A DNA stretch of 64,000 bases from NCBI RefSeq assembly GCF_004379255.2, contig NC_056034.1, positions 2,172,501-2,236,500 on the forward strand. Reading direction: 5' to 3'. How positions within the stretch are numbered: the first letter of the stretch is position 1; each line of letters begins with the position of its first letter. The DNA is from Salvia splendens (lineage: Eukaryota > Streptophyta > Magnoliopsida > Lamiales > Lamiaceae). Under the pieces are notes generated by a model. The model searched no databases. It saw only the letters and a program-made list of their open reading frames with translations, and was not told where the DNA came from. Below are positions 11,691 to 24,653 of the stretch, one piece after another. The position numbers and the translations under genes were made by a program.

Positions 11691-14600
11691 CTATGTGGGT
11701 TTGCCAAACTTCTCTTTGTCCTGATCCAATTCTCTGAAAACATGATCAAGTTCCGGGAATGAAGCTACAAGCAGCAGCTCGAGAAGATCGAAAGCTAGCT
11801 GCTTCATGAAAACGGATGACTGCAAGAACAAATCAAAACATTTACGACAATTACATCAGTTTCAGATTGAAGGAACAAAGACCACAAGTAACATCGATGA
11901 TTTAACACTAGACAATGGAACTTTAATTATAAGAAAAGTGCCACACATACAATAGATAGAGTAAACTGTTAAGAGGAAATGCAGTTAAATTGCGGTCACG
12001 ATGATGCAAGAAGGATAACCTGAATGAAATAGTAGAGATCTTTTGCGCATTGCTCATATTCCTTGCGTCCAACGAGGCCTACTATAGCTGATGGAGCCTT
12101 GTCTGCAGGAAATGTCTCAACTCATTACTGTCTCCAAGAAGGTTCGATGAAAAACTCACTCAATTTCCCATGACTCTATAACCATGGAAAGGACAAACAA
12201 ATATTACCAATCATCAATTCATAAACAAATTTGGCTCGCCGTACAGCTTCCTGTTGTTGTATTTCCTCCAGAGTCAGTGTATCTTCCTTTTTAGGTGAAG
12301 AATATGGAGCGGAAGATTGATCCACAGGGGATGGAGTATCAGGAGGAGGTCGCTGTCTCCGAGGGTGCTTAGTTATGAATATTCCATCAGGCCATAGTAT
12401 CTGTTTATACCAGTCATAAATGATAATATTATAATCCATTTTTTAATTGGGGGAATAGGTCAGAGCAAACTCATAAAGCATTAGAGAAGTGAGAACTCAT
12501 ATCATCCAAAATTTGACTCCTTGCATCCAGATTTAGAGCTCAAATTTGCTTGTAAGCAAACAGGGAAGCCCACGGTACTGGTAAAATAGATCTGAGATTC
12601 CAAATTACCTTCTCCAACCGCCTAATTCCAGAAGCAACCACTGATCCCCTACGTAAAAGCTGTATTTTCTCAATTAACCAATCATCAAAAGCATCACCCA
12701 TTCCCAATTGTAGAACCTGTTTCGCTACCCAGAAAGCTTTTCTCCTGTAACCACGACATTAGTGTGCAATTAAAGAGAGCCACGAGGGGAAGCTTTTACA
12801 AACAAACTTTATAGTGACTTGTCCATATGTATACAACAATCAATACCTGATCCATCCACCATCTTTAAGTTGTAAAATGACATCAACCAAATCGAACACA
12901 TGAACATTAAGATTTGGCGGCACCCACTGTTGGAAAAAGGGAAGGAGAAAAATCAAATATGATTTTCAGCAAGAAAAATCAAGGAAAAGATATCAAGGTT
13001 TGAATTAAGTTATCAAGCATTATGCAACAACGTCACAATGAGAAAATACCATTCTGAAATTTAGATCCATTAAAGAATAGGTCATGAAAGAAAATAGAAA
13101 TTGACCTCACTGGGAAGCATTGGATCAGAGGAATCTTCAGCAGCAAGAGAATGTGAATTTTCATGGTCTCTATCCACAGTCTTTTCTAAATTACTCGACC
13201 GCTTTATGTTCTTTTGCTCTGAGTTTTTTGAGCCATTATTTAAGTAATCAAAACTCTTCTTGAATTCATTTTCAGGCCTTTTTGATGAAGATGGAAGTTG
13301 ACCTTTTCCTTTCAACCCTGATCCGTCAGTAGGATGATCACCCTTGATTCGAGAAGCAGAATCTTGGTTTCCATGACTAAAAATTTCATTCTTGGATGAT
13401 AACTGGTCATATACAGGCCCTACATTATCCCTGTAGTCCTTGATCTTTGGACGTGCTATTTCATCTACGTTAACTGAAATAAAACCAGCTGGAAACTATT
13501 AAAAGGGTTCATAAAGATGAAAATAAACATGCAATTCAGATATTCACCTGAAAGAGTATCAATTATGGACAACGAATCTGAAAATATATACATCTGCGAT
13601 TCCATGATAGAAAGCAAAGTGGGACTCGTTAGTGATATGAGGTCTCTAACGTGTTGGAAAAATGTAGGGCTAATTATAGTTTTTAGCCTGAACTTTCATC
13701 AAATTTCAGTGTATAGCCTAGCTTTGATTTATTTTCTATGTAGCCTGAACTTTGAAATTTTGTCCAACTATAGCCAAAACCGCATCGCAACTGTGGCAGT
13801 CAATAATTTTTGCCACAATTACATCTGTAACAATAGTCAATTGCATGAGACTAGAGCCTAATGTCTTCTACACCAAAGGAGATTTCCAAGGACATGTAGA
13901 CCAGGACAACCGGTGTGGTCGGAATCACACATGAAAGTTAGTGCAACAGTGCCAACTTTCAAGTGCGACACACCCATGGTCTGGTGACGATGGGCTACCT
14001 ACCGTTGGAAATTTCCTTTAGTGTAGAATACATTAGGTCACCTTTCATGGTTGTTTGTTCAGCACTTCAGGTCTAATTTTGGCAAAGAACAATGGCAAAC
14101 ATTGTTTGGGCATGATTGTGGCTATAAATAGACAATTTCTTAAAGCTCATGCCGTATAACATATAAATCAAAGTTAAGGCCATAAACTGAATTTCGCTGA
14201 AAGTTCAGTCTGTAAACTATAATTAACCTAAAAGTATAAGTCACATAATTTAGACCTGGGAATCAACACTAAGAAAATCCCAAATTTCGATTGAGCAGGA
14301 AATAGTTGGAAACTGCAGAAGTTTCTGCAAAACAGTGGAAATAGAGAAAGTTTAAAGATCAGACTTACAACAGAGCAATTCTACTTATACATTAAATCGG
14401 TTAAACATATAAATTCCTGCATATCCCAAACCAGTGTTCTAGCAGGTGAAACTGTATAATAATGAAACTACTTTGTATAAGATGGATGATATCCATATGA
14501 TCTTATTATCAGAATCTACAAATATTAGCATGTAACCAATAGATCTGCATAAATATAATTCTCAAAAATGCTGTCAGTGAAGCTCGTGGTTAACTAATAT

Positions 14601-17600
14601 TTACAATACATGTGTGCAACCATTGCAATCACAAGCAAGAGAAGTGATGTAAAGCAGAAAATGTTACGATAAAAGATTGACGTGGTAGAAAATATCAGAC
14701 AAATGAACTCGTGATCTTTTAATGAACTAATTTTTGTATGTAAAAATTGTTTCGCAGCTTTTCCAAACTAAAATGCCTAACTATACAGAGCATTTAAGCT
14801 CGAATAAGGTGTCAACAGGGTCATTATTAAGAAAATTATTGAAGAATTTATAGACATAATTTGTCCCACAACAAGTAAGTTATATTTAGCTTTCAAGGTT
14901 GGCTAAGTGCCACAGCAATAGAAATCATTAGAGATCTCATACTCTACCTTATCCAGAACCTACACAACGATACTCCTTCCCCACGAAAAGGGTGATGCAG
15001 AAAAGTAAAGCATATAGCATCTTAACATGACAGCCCTTTCCACTGGTAACAGCATCCTTCCTTTAAATCTCAGACTGGCATCAGTCTAATCGTGTACTAC
15101 ACTACTACTACACACTTCTACTTCTGATTGCCAATTTAGGATTTTAATATGGATTACTATATTAGTTATCTTTGTGGGAAGGAGACAAGTAAATGAAAGT
15201 AAAATGTAAAATTGTAAAGCATAAAGAAAATATATCAATTTCAAGTCAAGTAGGACCTTCAGATACTGGTCAAGCAATTTGCATCGCTCTTGGATGACAA
15301 ACACATCTAAGCCAGTTGAGAGGAAATGCTTTGGTGGCAAATGGAGATTATATTCAGAGAACTCTTTCAAACGCCTATGTAACTCCACAAAGTGTTGATA
15401 CCTGTAAGCAAAAGAAATAACATTAGCTTTAGAAAATTGTACTCCACCTTTTTCTGTGACATGGTATTACTGTATTTTGAACACACCATCTCCAATATAT
15501 GCATACCTCCTCAAATAGGAAGATTTTTTGCCCAACCACCCCCCACAACCACTTATTTTGAATGTCGTACAGAGAAAAATTACATCAGCTATTCAGCTGC
15601 TTAACTATTTTAAGTCTTATCTAAAACTCTAATTATTAGGATGAGTGCATGAATTCATACGTTATAAAGCCAAACTACCCAAAGAGAATGAAAAAAAAAG
15701 CTAAAAATAAACACCTTGCAGGGAGCAATATATAACATGTCTAGAGGACATCACACTACCTTCTTTTGATAGACCAACTGTGACTGTTCATATCTGTAAC
15801 GGAGATACAATAAACAGCAAAGGTTTTGGATCCACTCTTTACAATATTGGCACCCAATACCTGCAAAGTAAATTAGTACCGTTAGCATCTTTAAGCATAA
15901 AACACACAATCAAGCATAGTCAAAATACCAAAAAATGTAAACTTGAAATGGAGTACCTCACATCTTAATTTAAAATAAGAATCAGCAATTAGTGAAGTTT
16001 TTGCTGAATTAGCAGCCAGACTTTGACTTTCAGGTAAAGAAGCATAGGACATAGATGATGAAGTTGTTGCTCCACTATTAGTTCTACCCAATAGCTCTGC
16101 CTCAGAGTCCTCACTCGAGTCTCCAGGCTTGCCAGTCACTTTGGCGTGGTTCAACACATCCTGCCCTTCTCCTAATAAATAACTCGTTCGTTCTACCTCT
16201 TGCCAGACTTGACCATTATGAGTACTAGATCGAGATCTTTTCTTTGCAGACTTTGTTCTCTTTAGTGCGGAACGAAGTTGACTGTTCTTAGTTTTTGTGC
16301 TTCTATGCCTGTCAGAAGTTTCGAGAGGATGATGAATGTGGCTGAAATTTCTTTTATTTTTACCATCCCAAACTTTAACCCCTGGGGAGTCAAGACCCGT
16401 AGCATTGATCATATCATCCTCCTCAGTATAACTACTGCTCCAGGATTCATCCTCATCAGAAGGCAAACTTTCAAGATCTTCCTCTTCGCGTAAGGATACA
16501 GCATTGTCTTCCTCCGGCTTTCTGTTAAATCCAGAGTCCAACATATCTTTCCCATTCACTGTTATGCTCTTCTCCTTATTCTTCTGCGCGGGAAGACCAT
16601 CTTTCTGCATCACTGAATTGGATACCCCCACTACAGAGTTTCTCTGTGAAGGATCAGGCAATGTATCTGTATCTTCCTTCCTTCTGTAGCCTCTTCCCAT
16701 TGTCCACATATTTTCAAAATGTTCTGGAGCCAGTGCCTCAGTTTTTCTTCGAGAAAACACATCTAGGGCATTAGCCCATTCTCCCCCTGAGAGTTCTCTT
16801 TGAAGACCTCTGTCCTCACCATTATGGGTGTCTGGAAAAGAATTCCAAGAGCGAGTTGACTGTGTATCCATGGCAAGCAATGGATCCTTAGAAAGGAGTT
16901 CTCGATTCACGGCATCTGATTTATGACTATTGACCTCTTTCTTCTTTTCACCCTTCTTCAATTGTACCAGTTCAACACCCTTGACAGAAGGATCTGCTGT
17001 TTGTGTGCTATGATCAGATGGTGCATTTGTTCTAGACTCTGATGTTGTGTTTGTCACCACACTTCCTTTTTCAACTTTTCTAGAAATAACAAAAGACTCT
17101 ATTCTCTCATTAACAAACCTGCCATCAAATTTGATGCAGCAGAAAGATGTCAAATCAGGCAGAGCATTAAAACATAAAGAGTGCATGTTGAGCATAAAAA
17201 TAGAGATGTAGAATGTTAAGATATAACGAAGAACAGTGTGCTTACCTGGGGTTAGCAAGATTCAGAACTGGTCTTATTACAACACAAGCAAGTAATTCTC
17301 TGATAATATAGCGGAACAAAGAGCATCTCAGATCCTCTGCCCTAAATGTAACTACAATAAGGCCATCCACAACATGCTGGAGAACCTGTTTACTCCAAAG
17401 TTAATCAAAAGAAAACTTAGTCAAGTAGGGGAAGCAAGCAACTATTTTCTGCTTACTGTTGTTAATCTGCAATGAATATACCAAAAGAGTAACAACCTTA
17501 TGCTCAGCTTCAGCAGAAAATAAAATGGGGTGCAGTTTGTTCTCAGCAGCCAGAAGAGACTTCAGTTCTATATCTCGCTCTTCAACGGTCAAAGATTTTG

Positions 17601-19190
17601 ATTGATGTCTCTCAATCTTTGTCTTTGTTGCACGAAAGAGCTCCAGCCTACGACATACAATTTTGATAATATCCCTGCAAAATGCAAACAAATACTGTCT
17701 AAAATGCCACTCATACCCTAGATTGAGAAAGAATTTTGATCAGTAAAATATCGAGGATTGTACCCTGTTAAAAGATCTATTAAATTAATATTTTTCATGC
17801 GATTTGAAATTACTCCAAGTACGCCATTCATGATCAATACGATCTCTTCTGGACCCTGTCTATCTGGCGTTATGCGTGAGTACCACAGATCTGTCACCCA
17901 CTCAGAGACAATATGTCTAGTGAATTGATCAATTGCATCTTCAACAACAGGAGAGTTCACATTATGCTTCCAGTCAGACCTTTCTGTCTCAACTCTGAGG
18001 CCCTTAACCTTAAGCACATTTTTATCAGAAGAAATTGTTGCTGATGTTTGTTTGCTATTGTAATATGCAGATTTCCTCCGTATATCAATATCAAAAGACA
18101 AATAGCGAAGTGTGATTATTAACAAGAGAGCAGCAGGCAAGTTGACTAGAACCGAGGAACTTGTTACTGCAATAAGAAAAGGAAATTAATTTCTAAACAG
18201 TGTGGACGGGAAATTAGAATCTTGCAAGTATCATTAAATAAACAAGACTTAATACTTTTGGGATAATCATATCTAGGTTTGAGATTGTTGGTTTCAGGAA
18301 GTATTATATATCCAAATGCTCTGCGTTATAAGGCCTTTCATAAAGTAATAACCAAAATGGTAGCTGAGTCAATGGACATGGATACCTAATAGAATTAACA
18401 TGCACCTTCCACATACGGCATACCAGATTTCTATTAGCATCTAAGAAAATGACATTATGATAAAAATATCTAATTCTCACTTGGTGCCATTCTTCAAAAT
18501 GCTACTCCTCATTCTCAAGAAAGCAAACATAACACAGAATATATAATGCTCTCTCAACCACAAGTAACTAAATGTGATAAAGCATCAGTATGTCATAGTA
18601 AAAAGCACAGTGGTGACAGTTGATTAACTGGAACATCAAATTTAACAAGAGGTACAACTACCAACATCAAGGTAGTAGTCAGAAAACAGAGTTTGAGAAA
18701 TGCATAGGCCAACAAACAACAATCAACAAAAAATTGTTTGAAAGTCCTCATTATAAAATGTAACTTCAGTTCCTATTGCAAATAGCTCCATGAATCCCCA
18801 AATCTCACTCTTACAGTCTCATCTCCAGTACTTTTATGCAGAGCAATCATCAATTTGCTTATCTAACTTAATCAACATATCAGGTAGAGGAAAATGGAAA
18901 AGTAGAACCACAAATCCTATCAAGAATCACGAAAATAACCAGATAGAACTCCCCCAAAAACAGTCGAATAACATGAGAGTGATGGCAATTAAGTTACTCC
19001 CACAAAGACCACTAAAAGCAAGCAGTGAACATAAGCAAAAATAAGCTAAGAAAGAGATGAACAAGAACATTCACTTACATGACATGAGGTAGGACAATCC
19101 AACAACACTTACGATCACAAAAACAATCCGCTTCTTAGCTTCCTCGACCAGGTCACGAACACTCACACCTTTCCCCTCGCTGCTGCTCAT
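11691..19190 (-). CDS. PXA-PX-Nexin_C (sorting-nexin-like) membrane protein
   Basis: Fifteen exons on the minus strand: 19190-19079, 18166-17764, 17674-17482, 17385-17246, 17118-15957, 15860-15760, 15401-15257, 14324-14256, 13593-13548, 13473-13106, 12926-12847, 12744-12609, 12400-12208, 12102-12020 and 11819-11691. They join to 1119 residues. Two hydrophobic segments (residues about 22-40 and 45-58) suggest an N-terminal membrane anchor. A PXA domain follows (about 107-280; SEWVTDLWYSRITPD, RRLELFRATK), then a long acidic Ser-rich linker in exon 5, a PX domain (about 672-780; RRYQHFVELHRRLKEF, LPPKHF, ERCKLLDQYL) and a C-terminal Nexin_C domain (about 914-1050; WVPPNL, DGGWIRRKAF, LWPDGIF). 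PX domains bind phosphoinositides; human PXA-PX proteins of this layout act at ER contact or endosomal sites. Plant members are little studied. Exon 9 is only 46 bases and exon 8 only 69. Confidence 0.88.
13667..14230. mobile_element. TIR element (MITE) in an intron of the PX gene
   Basis: The left end reads CTAATTATAGTTTTTAGCC followed by TGAACTTTCA. The right end, on the other strand, reads TTAATTATAGTTTACAGAC followed by TGAACTTTCA. The roughly 560-bp element fills most of the intron between exons 8 and 9 (14255-13594). No coding capacity is seen. The superfamily is not assigned. Confidence 0.7.
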
Positions 19191-20289
19191 TTTGCCCACC
19201 ACCAATCGTCACTTACTGCCACTTCTCAAAACTCAAACACTCATCTAAAATTCGATCAACATAAACCACAAAAACCGATGATTCAAAACTTTATAATCCC
19301 CGCAATCGGATTCTCCAAACATTCTTCACGCGATCACTTCAAACAATCTCAGATCGAGGTGAAGAAAGAATTCGATGCGAGCACGGCACGCCATTTTCCT
19401 AACAAATCCACTCGAAGCTCGCAGACCACTAGGTTTTTCAGTGCACTACAGTTGCGGACTATGAGCTCTCCCTCACTCTCTCTCAATATTTGCAACGGAG
19501 AATAAATAAGTTATGAATTCCGAAATCTGGCGGTAGGTTCGTTTAGGGTTTAAATCATCAGCAGTAAGCAATCTAATCAACGCTTCCACGTTCCTATTCG
19601 AGGGTTGCTTAGAAGCAGACAAGTATTGTAGTTGTAGGAGTATAAGACGGAGCATTGCGCCATTGATGGTCACTGACAGTTTGGTAAATTGCTGTGAAAT
19701 TTACCAAATTGTCAGTCGCGAGCCCTTCTTCGAACTAGTGCGGGCCCGGGCCCGGGCCGGTTGAACAATGCGATTCTCTCTAGAGGTATACCTATTTACG
19801 GATTTGCCCCTGTCCACAATTCTAATTCAAATGTTTGAATTTAGGGAGAAACATTTTTTTTTTTTCCACGAACTTTGTCGAAGTATCATTTTAGGTCCGC
19901 GAACTTTAAAAATATCATTTGAGGTTTGTCAACTATGGGTTAATATTAATCGAAGTACTTTTTTACTATTTCCAAATTTTTTAGACGAAAATACCTTCAA
20001 TACCGTAAGGGTATTTATTTTTAATAAACTTATCATATACTCATATTTTTTATAAATATACTTACTATATATTTTTGGCGAATTTTTTACTCCATAATTA
20101 TTAGGACTATATTTTTTACTCCATAAATATTATATTATCATACTGTATTAGTTCCCCGTCCTTGAAAAAAAGTATTATGAACTATTTCTTTATTAATTAA
20201 TATTTGAAAAGTATGATCTTTTAATTTTAAAATAGTTAAGCAACATGTTACTTCTAAAAATCATTTTATTTACAACTCATATCATTACA
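19191..20289. other. PX gene 5' flank, hairpin and GC-rich tract
   Basis: It holds the 5' leader and promoter of the PX gene, an 18-bp stem hairpin (arms 19673-19690 and 19698-19715), a GGGCCC-type tandem tract at about 19742-19758, and from about 19850 AT-rich DNA that includes CACGAACTTTGTCGAAG-type sequence resembling a MITE arm. No gene is seen. Confidence 0.5.
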
Positions 20290-20299
20290 CTACACAACT

Positions 20300-20950
20300 A
20301 AGATCATTCACAATAGGGAGTCGTCTCGCACTCCACCGACGGCGCCTATTGCACGCGGAAGGCTGTGGGACGACGCTCTCTCGGGGCCTATTGCGCGCCG
20401 AGCGGGAGCCATCCCGAATTTTAATTTTTTTTAATTTTTTTTTCAACTCTATATACACAACTCATTGCACTTCATTTTATTCATACATTTCATTCTTCCA
20501 AGTATAAATTTTCCCAAAGTATGTTTGAGTTTTTATTTTTTTTGGGTCCAATTAATTTTGTATTTGTTGTTTTAATACTTTGATAACACCAACAATTAAA
20601 ATGAATTAAATGGGAGGATTGTGAGAGGCTATAGAAGGGTTGTGAGGTTAGTTGATGATGTGGCAAGATGAATTTTTGGGAGGGTTGTGGGAAAGACCTA
20701 ACTCCTCCAGTGAGAAGGTTTCGAGACCGATGAACTGAGTCTCCAGTGGAGTAGAGACCTGGGAACCACCTGTCAAGTGATCCAAACTGGACCGGTAGAC
20801 ATTGTCCCCAAAAGGCGATTGGGAGACCCCCGATCTACTGCCCTCGGTAGCGGCGGGCATGCCCGAGACCATGCCGCTCCCCCTTTCGGGCATCATCCCG
20901 CTCATCTCGGTCATCCCGGGCAGCATCCCCCTGTCACACCCAACCCTATC
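20300..20950 (-). mobile_element. PIF/Harbinger-like fragments with an ORF1-like remnant
   Basis: The left part (from TTCACAATAGGG near 20310) looks like a PIF/Harbinger MITE end, GC-rich then AT-rich. On the minus strand 20956-20648 a 102-codon frame encodes a Met/Gly/Pro-rich leader (repeated GM), then SPFGDNVYRSS and TPLETQFIGLETFSLEELG. I do not recognise it with certainty; the PLETQF-type block resembles the linker of Harbinger ORF1 proteins. It is treated as a transposon remnant, not a host gene. Confidence 0.4.
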
Positions 20951-21830
20951 TGGCATAGCTACTTATAGTAAATAAATTCAAAATTTAAAATAAATAATCC
21001 ACACGTCAAGTAAATAAAACACACATATTATATAATTTCAAAAACCTACATTTAACAAGTACATATTTCAAAACATTGTAAACCGTAATGAGACTCTCTC
21101 ACCACTTTATATACTACACATTTATCTACATGCAAAAATGACGAGGAGGAGAATGTTGCCAAAATGCGTCAGCCGCCGAACCTGATAACACGTGCAGTTC
21201 CTACAACCCACGTCAACCAAAAACTTCACTAATATCTTATTCCTAAAAAATAATAGTGGTTTATATGAGCCACAACTCAGTGTATATAAACCTTACCTTT
21301 AATTTCACACACAAATATCAAACACATTCTTTCACCAACATATATCACCAGAAGTAATAAATATCATAAACCATTTAATATTCATATGCATATGCCTCTC
21401 CGTTCTTTTTATTATTCTGTGACAGATTCAGTCTGGTATCTGCCCGGGATTTCCATTGTATACGACCTGAAGGTCCCTTTTTATTATTTGACCTTTACAC
21501 GAAGGCCCCTTTTTGATTTGACCTTTCCACGAAGGCCCCTCTTTGCATTTTGACCTTTCCACGAAGGTTCCTCTTTGCATATTTTCTTTGACCCGTAGGT
21601 CCATTATCATTGTATATGACCCGTAGGTCTATTGCCATTGATATCGGACCCAGAGCAAGACTCTCACATATCCTCTTTAATATAATGATTCAAGATATTC
21701 TAATGCCATATAAAAACATATCAATTGCACCACTCACATATTCATTGCACCCATCACATATCCATATCACATTCCACAAAATAATTTCAAATAACACAAC
21801 TATATCAGATTCATATCATATAATGAATAA
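20930..21830. repeat. Possible LTR-like remnant with short tandem repeats
   Basis: It begins TGTCACACCCAACCC. At 21460-21640 there are degenerate tandem copies, about 30 bases each, of GACCTTTCCACGAAGGCCCC and GACCCGTAGGTC-like units. Such CACACCC starts with GACC/GGTC palindromes occur in plant LTRs. I could not find a partner LTR in the window. Confidence 0.3.
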
Positions 21831-22830
21831 TGAATGTGTGTATTTATAGATGATTTTGTGATTAAATTTTTAAAAAAAATTCAAAAAAATTCAAAAAAAT
21901 CGTAATAAAACGGCTATATTTTTTAGAATTCGGAAATATATATATATTTTTAAATTTTTAGTATTATTTACGATTTTTTTTAAAAAAAGGAAAAAAAGAA
22001 AATGTCAACGGCCAATAGAAACGGGCACGTCGCCCTGCTCGCTGGCGTGCTCTTAGCGCTAAGAGCACGTCCGTGCCAGCGGCAAGAGCGCAGCGGCGGA
22101 CAGGCGTGTCCTTGCCAGCAGCAAGGACGGACGGACAGCGTAATACAACAGCTGCGGATGCTCTGATTCACAACAATATTATCTAATATTTCCATTTTAA
22201 ATTATATATTGAATACAACAATATTTTGAGCTATTACCCTAAATTATTGCATTAAAAAAATCCTAAAACGAAATCACACATCTAAACCAATATCGACGAA
22301 GAATGTCGGTTAGCAACTGTGAAACTTTTTACGACGACGTTACCAATAGCACGGATATGGGCCCGCACCCACCTTTATTCATTTTTAATTCTCTGCTCTT
22401 CCGCATTAAAAATTATATAATTAAATTCATAAAATTAAAAAGAGGAAGATGAAAGTGAGTTGTATGAAAAAAATATGAGAGACGTATGAATGAGAGATAA
22501 TTTGATGTAAAAAATGGATGATGAATGTGGGTATTTATAGATGATTTTGGGATAATTTTTTTAAAAAAAATTTAAAGTGGGTTAAAAAATGGCTATATTT
22601 TTAGGAATCCGAAAATTATTTTCTTATTTTTTTCTGAATTATTTTCGATTTTTTATGAGTTTTATTAAAAATAAATAAATTTAATGGAATAAAAACGAGC
22701 CCAATAGGGCATGGGGGCGATTGGGCATCCCTGCCCAATCATGAGGCGCCACGTCGGCGTGCTCTTAAGCAAAAGTACAGTGGCGAGCACACGTGCTCTT
22801 GCCAAGAGCACCGTTGGGCATGCTCTTACA
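21827..22830. repeat. Two related transposon ends in direct orientation
   Basis: 21827-22170 and 22513-22830 share the layout ATGAATGTGNGTATTTATAG, an A-rich run, GGCTATATTTTTTAG, then a GC-rich tail with GTGCTCTTAGCG or GTGCTCTTAAGC and a final GATGCTCT or CATGCTCT. They look like 3' halves of two members of one PIF/Harbinger-like family. No coding sequence is seen. Confidence 0.55.
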
Positions 22831-22946
22831 TAACATCAACCTTCTCCACTGTGTTGATAATTTTTGTTGATGTTATTTTATTTTACATTTTCTAATAATT
22901 TGAAGTTTGTAAATTTGAATTTGATTATATCAGTTACATTTTCTAA

Positions 22947-23899
22947 GGCCATCCACAATAGGCGCCCAGCGACCGCCCAGCCGAGCGCCGGCGCTGGGCG
23001 ATCTATTGCAGCCGCCCAGCGGGCGATTGGAGAGAGAAACCGCGCAGTGCTGGGCGGTGCGCTGGGCGGTCCGTTCGGCGCTATTGCAGCGCCCGGATCG
23101 CCCAGCGCACAGCCTAGCGCGAAAAAATAATTTTTTTTTTCGAAACACTATATATACGCGCTTTGTTCGTCATTTTCATTCGCACCACTTGTTTTAACGA
23201 GTATTCTCTCTATCTTAATTTCTGTTCAAGATCAACAACGGTAAATGGATCTCAACAACGAGCCTAGTTCCGGAAGAAGGTCGGCGAGTCGTCGCAGCCG
23301 GGTGAGGAGGAGGTACGGAGGAGGTGGACGGACGACGAGAACGTCGCCCTCAGCAAGGCGTGGGTGAGTGTTTGCGACGATCCTCTCGTTTCAAACGAGC
23401 AGAGGATCGTCAACATGTGGGGCAAGATAGCAGCAGCCTACAAGATAGCGGCAGCGGCGGCGGTGGTGGCGACGGCGACGGAGGCGACGGCGATGGTGGC
23501 GACGGAGGCGGAGGCGGCGACGACGGAGACGAGGAGTGAATTGTCACTCCTTTTTATTATTGTATTTTTTTAAAATTTATGTACTTTTTTATTATTGTAT
23601 TTTTTTTAATTAATGTACTTTTTAAATTATTGTACTTTTTTAAATTTTAATAGTATTATTAAATTTTTCCCGTATATGTCTCGTAAATTAAATTTCGCAT
23701 ATTGTGTGATTGTTAATTATTTCATTTTGTATATATTTGTTAATAGTGATGTGGATATTAATGGCTAGGCTATGACTGGGCTATTGCTGAGCTATTTGCT
23801 TGTTTTGTTGATGTGGCATGAGGATTTTTAGTGCTGCTGATGTGGCAGTAGCTGGGCTATGGCTGGGCTATTGCTGGGCTATTTCTATTGTGGATGGCC
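22947..23899 (+). mobile_element. PIF/Harbinger-type element with ORF1 remnant
   Basis: Terminal inverted repeats are GGCCATCCACAATAG at both ends, flanked by TAA (22944-22946 and 23900-23902), the TSD type of PIF/Harbinger. Inside, an ATG at 23245 starts MDLNNEPSSGRRSASRRSR; in another frame from about 23314 the sequence reads RWTDDENVALSKAWVSVCDD then NEQRIVNMWGKI, the SANT/Myb-like start of a Harbinger ORF1 protein. A frameshift separates the two and an Ala/Gly-rich GCG/GGC run ends the frame at about 23540. It is non-autonomous and degenerate. Confidence 0.8.
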
Positions 23900-24107
23900 T
23901 AACAATTTGAAGTTTGTAAATTTGAATTTGATTATATCCCTCCGTTCTTTTTAGTATGCAATGCATAAAGCAAACTTAAATACTTTTAAAAGCATTCTAA
24001 AACAAAATTAATGCCAGAGTCTACATTAAGTAAATGATAAAAAAGTGAGCAAAAACAGAAGAAAGGGGGTAATATTTCCATACCAATAACCGTGAGAGAG
24101 AGGGTTT

Positions 24108-24653
24108 TCATGGAGGCGATGGGGTTGAGCAATTGGTTCTGCAAGTAGGGCACGATGAGTGTGAAATAAGCCATTTCTGAATGCAATTGAGGTGGAATCC
24201 ATGGTTGCATTTGTCCAGAACTCTGATCTTCTCCCCCACTGCGAAATCCGCCAAACAGATTATGCACTCCGTCTCCTCCCCTGCCAGCTTCATCCCCTCC
24301 GCGTAACTCAGACCTGGATCTGGAACCCCCTTGTCGATCTCGCCTTCCTCGCGGCGCCTCCGCCTGCAATGCAGCCGCACGATGTAGCGGATTCCGGCGT
24401 TGAACGCCAGCGCGCAGGTCAGCGCGCACAGGAGCACCACGATGATCAACGCCGTGTTCGCCTTGAAATCCTTCGAGCTAGAGTACGGCCACCACGGGCA
24501 TTTTTGGGCGTCGCACCTCACCGCTGCCCCTGGATGCGATTCAGGCGCCGCTGCCACCTTGGAGGCCGGTAAAGATGGCGGTGGGGATAAGTGTGAATTG
24601 AATTCCGCCATCGCCGTTGCTATTCGTGCTCCTATAGAAGGTACCTTCCTCAT
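24108..24653 (-). CDS. RING-H2 ATL-type E3 ubiquitin ligase
   Basis: Intronless 181-codon ORF; an internal ATG at 24611 ([12 protein letters not shown]) is an equally likely start. Order of parts: short extracytoplasmic N-terminus, one transmembrane helix (about 67-92, [17 protein letters not shown]), a basic stretch (HCRRRRREE), a GLD-like region ([20 protein letters not shown]) and a RING-H2 domain with C130, C133, C149, H151, H154, C157, C168 and C171 in the ATL spacing. This matches the ATL8/ATL44/ATL79/ATL80 subgroup. ATL proteins are membrane-anchored E3 ligases, many quickly induced by stress. The Pro usually found two residues before the third Cys is Asp here (LDKCNH). The target is unknown. 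Confidence 0.9.
   Translation of the reverse strand: MRKVPSIGARIATAMAEFNSHLSPPPSLPASKVAAAPESHPGAAVRCDAQKCPWWPYSSSKDFKANTALIIVVLLCALTCALAFNAGIRYIVRLHCRRRRREEGEIDKGVPDPGLSYAEGMKLAGEETECIICLADFAVGEKIRVLDKCNHGFHLNCIQKWLISHSSCPTCRTNCSTPSPP

Noticed and set aside
23986..24429. 147-codon minus ORF overlapping the ATL gene
   Set aside because: Different frame from the RING ORF; Arg/Gly-rich shadow.
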